Assembly (NCBI GenBank): GCA_965247705.1
Contig: CBDFHV010000077.1
Location: forward strand, 1 to 64,000
DNA length: 64,000 bases
DNA from: CBDFHV01 sp965247705
GTDB lineage: Bacteria > Pseudomonadota > Alphaproteobacteria > Rhodospirillales > CAMCUA01
Direction of reading: 5' to 3'
Shown in pieces: positions 62,693 through 64,000 of this stretch; the stretch's first letter is position 1, and each line of letters opens with the position of its first letter. The notes under the pieces were generated by a model. The model searched no databases and was not told where the DNA came from. It was given only the letters and a program-made list of their open reading frames with translations. Both the position numbers and the translations under genes were made by a program.

Positions 62693-63151
62693 ATGACCGA
62701 TACCTTGGGCCTCAAACATCTTGGCGCGGCGACGACGCTGCCGGCTTCGCCCGATGACGCGCGGCTGGAGACCGTGCCCAACGGTCAAGCGGACGTGGAC
62801 TACGTGGTGCGCTTCACCTGCCCGGAGTTCACGTCCCTTTGTCCGATGACGGGTCAGCCTGACTTCGCCCATCTGGTTATCGATTACGTGCCCGACCGCT
62901 TTCTGGTGGAAAGCAAATCCCTGAAGCTGTTCCTGGGGTCCTTCCGCAACCACGGCGCGTTTCACGAAGACTGCACGGTGGCCATCGCGCGGCGACTGGA
63001 AGCGGTACTCTCGCCCCGCTGGCTTCGGATCGGGGGTTACCGGTACCCGCGCGGCGGCATCCCCATCGACGTGTTCTATCAGTCGGCACCGCCGCCTTCT
63101 GGCGTGTGGCTCGCCGACCCGGGCGTGGCGCCCGACCGGGGTCGTGGATGA
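62693..63151 (+). CDS. queF: preQ0 reductase (NADPH-dependent nitrile reductase)
   Basis: QueF of queuosine biosynthesis, the short unimodular form (152 residues) that reduces preQ0 to preQ1. Start ATG 62693 (MTDTLGLKHLGAATTLPASP). The catalytic Cys is in PEFTSLCPMTGQPDFAHL, followed by the Asp-containing TGQPDF. The substrate-binding motif is VESKSLKLFLGSFRNHGAFH-ED, and a C-terminal GGIPIDVFYQS closes the fold. The frame is intact and 20 bases past its stop lies the next small gene. The tRNA gene is upstream on the same strand. Confidence 0.93.
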   Translation: MTDTLGLKHLGAATTLPASPDDARLETVPNGQADVDYVVRFTCPEFTSLCPMTGQPDFAHLVIDYVPDRFLVESKSLKLFLGSFRNHGAFHEDCTVAIARRLEAVLSPRWLRIGGYRYPRGGIPIDVFYQSAPPPSGVWLADPGVAPDRGRG

Positions 63152-63197
63152 CAAGGAGCACACCGCGCCCGGCGGGCCTTTCGGCATACTTCACCCC

Positions 63198-63437
63198 ATG
63201 GCGGCCCGCATATCCTCGTTACCATCCAACGGCATTGAACTCCCCGCCCTGGAACGCGAGCTTGACCGCCTATTGGTCCGATACGGCATCCTCGACGAGG
63301 CGAGCCGGAAAGCGGCCAGCGGTGCCGACCGCCGGCAGATCGGAAAGAAGGCCGACAGGACGTTGGAGGAGCTCCAGCGCGTCCAGCGGGCCATCATGGA
63401 GACGCGGGCCACGGACCTTGCCGGCGCGGCGGTGTAA
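63198..63437 (+). CDS. Hypothetical small protein
   Basis: 79 residues from ATG 63198 (MAARISSLPSNGIELPALER), or 97 from a GTG at 63144 that overlaps queF. It is mostly helical and charged with heptad-like spacing (LDRLLVRYGILDEASRK, KKADRTLEELQRVQRAIMET), suggesting a short coiled coil. No signal peptide or membrane segment. I do not recognise the family. Its position right behind queF, with no gap for another promoter, suggests co-transcription, but nothing else supports a queuosine role. Confidence 0.6.
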   Translation: MAARISSLPSNGIELPALERELDRLLVRYGILDEASRKAASGADRRQIGKKADRTLEELQRVQRAIMETRATDLAGAAV

Positions 63438-64000
63438 CTGAGGTGGTTGCACGCCCTTCTCGACGATGAGCCGGTTGCCCAGACGTTGCTCGGGTCGGTG
63501 CTGGGGGTGATGGAGGCACCGGTATGATGGTGCCCCCGACGTTGGTGGGGAGACCGGGGCGTTGAACGACCCCTGAGCCGCCGTCATGTGATTCTCGGTG
63601 GGCCGAAACGCCGCAGTGTCCGATTCCTCGCCCCGGTAGTCGGCTCTACCCCAGGGACCGGACGAACAGCTAGGCGGGCCGGCAGGACGGTTCATGACCC
63701 ATAGCGGCCTTAGGTCAACTGCGACTGACGACGGCCGGATCGGGCCTTCCACACCAAAGCCAGTCGAACCCAATCTATGGTATCGTTCGTAGGGGTCCAA
63801 TTTGGATGCAACAGGCCACTAGCCCCCCAGTTCTTCGCGGGCGGCGATGGGCTCGGCGACATCGGATGGTTTGTGCCCGCTGTCGTGTTGCCGCAATAGC
63901 GTCTGCATCTCCACACGCAGAAAGTCGGCCGCCGCGACCATCGCGGCTGGGTCGAGCTAGGTCCGCCGCACCCGGGGCGAGAAGTTGCGGGCCAGATAGT
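63438..64000. other. Unassigned right-end region with a degraded frame
   Basis: No complete gene. On the minus strand, 63826-64000 reads YLARNFSPRVRRT, an in-frame TAG, then LDPAAMVAAADFLRVEMQTL and HKPSDVAEPIAAREELGG before a stop. It looks like the end of an inactivated gene whose identity I cannot name. The rest has no repeats or RNA genes that I can support. Confidence 0.4.

Overview
The window is GC-rich DNA of an alphaproteobacterium, most likely Rhodospirillales-like. This is inferred from the chorismate mutase-hisC-tyrA operon divergent from metX-metW, the panBC and dcd genes, the unimodular QueF and the codon use. About half of the window is mobile DNA; the rest is one imported-looking catabolic cluster and a core-genome segment.

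Left (1-9.5 kb): a pile of insertion sequences. The end of an IS21-family element abuts a broken IS1380 copy. A second IS21 element (2319-7426) carries an IS3 element inside istA and an IS630 element inside istB. The IS630 element carries a small LexA-like DNA-binding gene divergent from its transposase. Then come half of an IS6 transposase and an intact IS1380 copy.

Catabolic cluster (10.2-27.6 kb): eleven minus-strand genes encode an amidohydrolase/deacetylase, a D-threonine-aldolase-type PLP enzyme, an Ldh2-type dehydrogenase, a peptide-type binding protein, a GMC oxidoreductase, a DppBCDF-like ABC transporter and hydantoinase/oxoprolinase subunits A and B. Divergent from them are an M81 (MlrC-like) metallopeptidase and an enolase-superfamily enzyme. 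Together they look like uptake and stepwise hydrolysis and oxidation of a modified or cyclic amino-acid or peptide substrate, which I cannot identify. hyuB is broken by a 68-bp tandem duplication. Two directly oriented, nearly identical IS1380 copies (7911-9517 and 31387-32993) bracket the cluster like a composite transposon.

IS-rich junk (27.6-42.1 kb): a DDE transposase element, IS256, a truncated protein kinase, IS1380, an IS1182 remnant, an intact IS21, an IS110 remnant, a 246-bp tandem repeat, a frameshifted IS3 and two overlapping tyrosine recombinases. The recombinases lie beside a CHASE2 sensor gene that has lost its cyclase domain, so this may be one end of a genomic island.

Right (42.1-64 kb): the truncated CHASE2 protein and a FecR/RTX-repeat protein (frameshifted, with IS1380 inserted just upstream of its start). 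Core genes follow: an EamA transporter; tyrA, hisC and chorismate mutase (aromatic amino acids); metX-metW (methionine); a methyltransferase; a GST; dcd with an FG-GAP protein; panB-panC (pantothenate); a PQQ-type sugar dehydrogenase-like lipoprotein; a frameshifted OmpA-like lipoprotein; tRNA-Arg(ACG); and queF. No CRISPR array, rRNA or prophage was seen. All functional assignments rest on reading motifs and family resemblance, without database searches.
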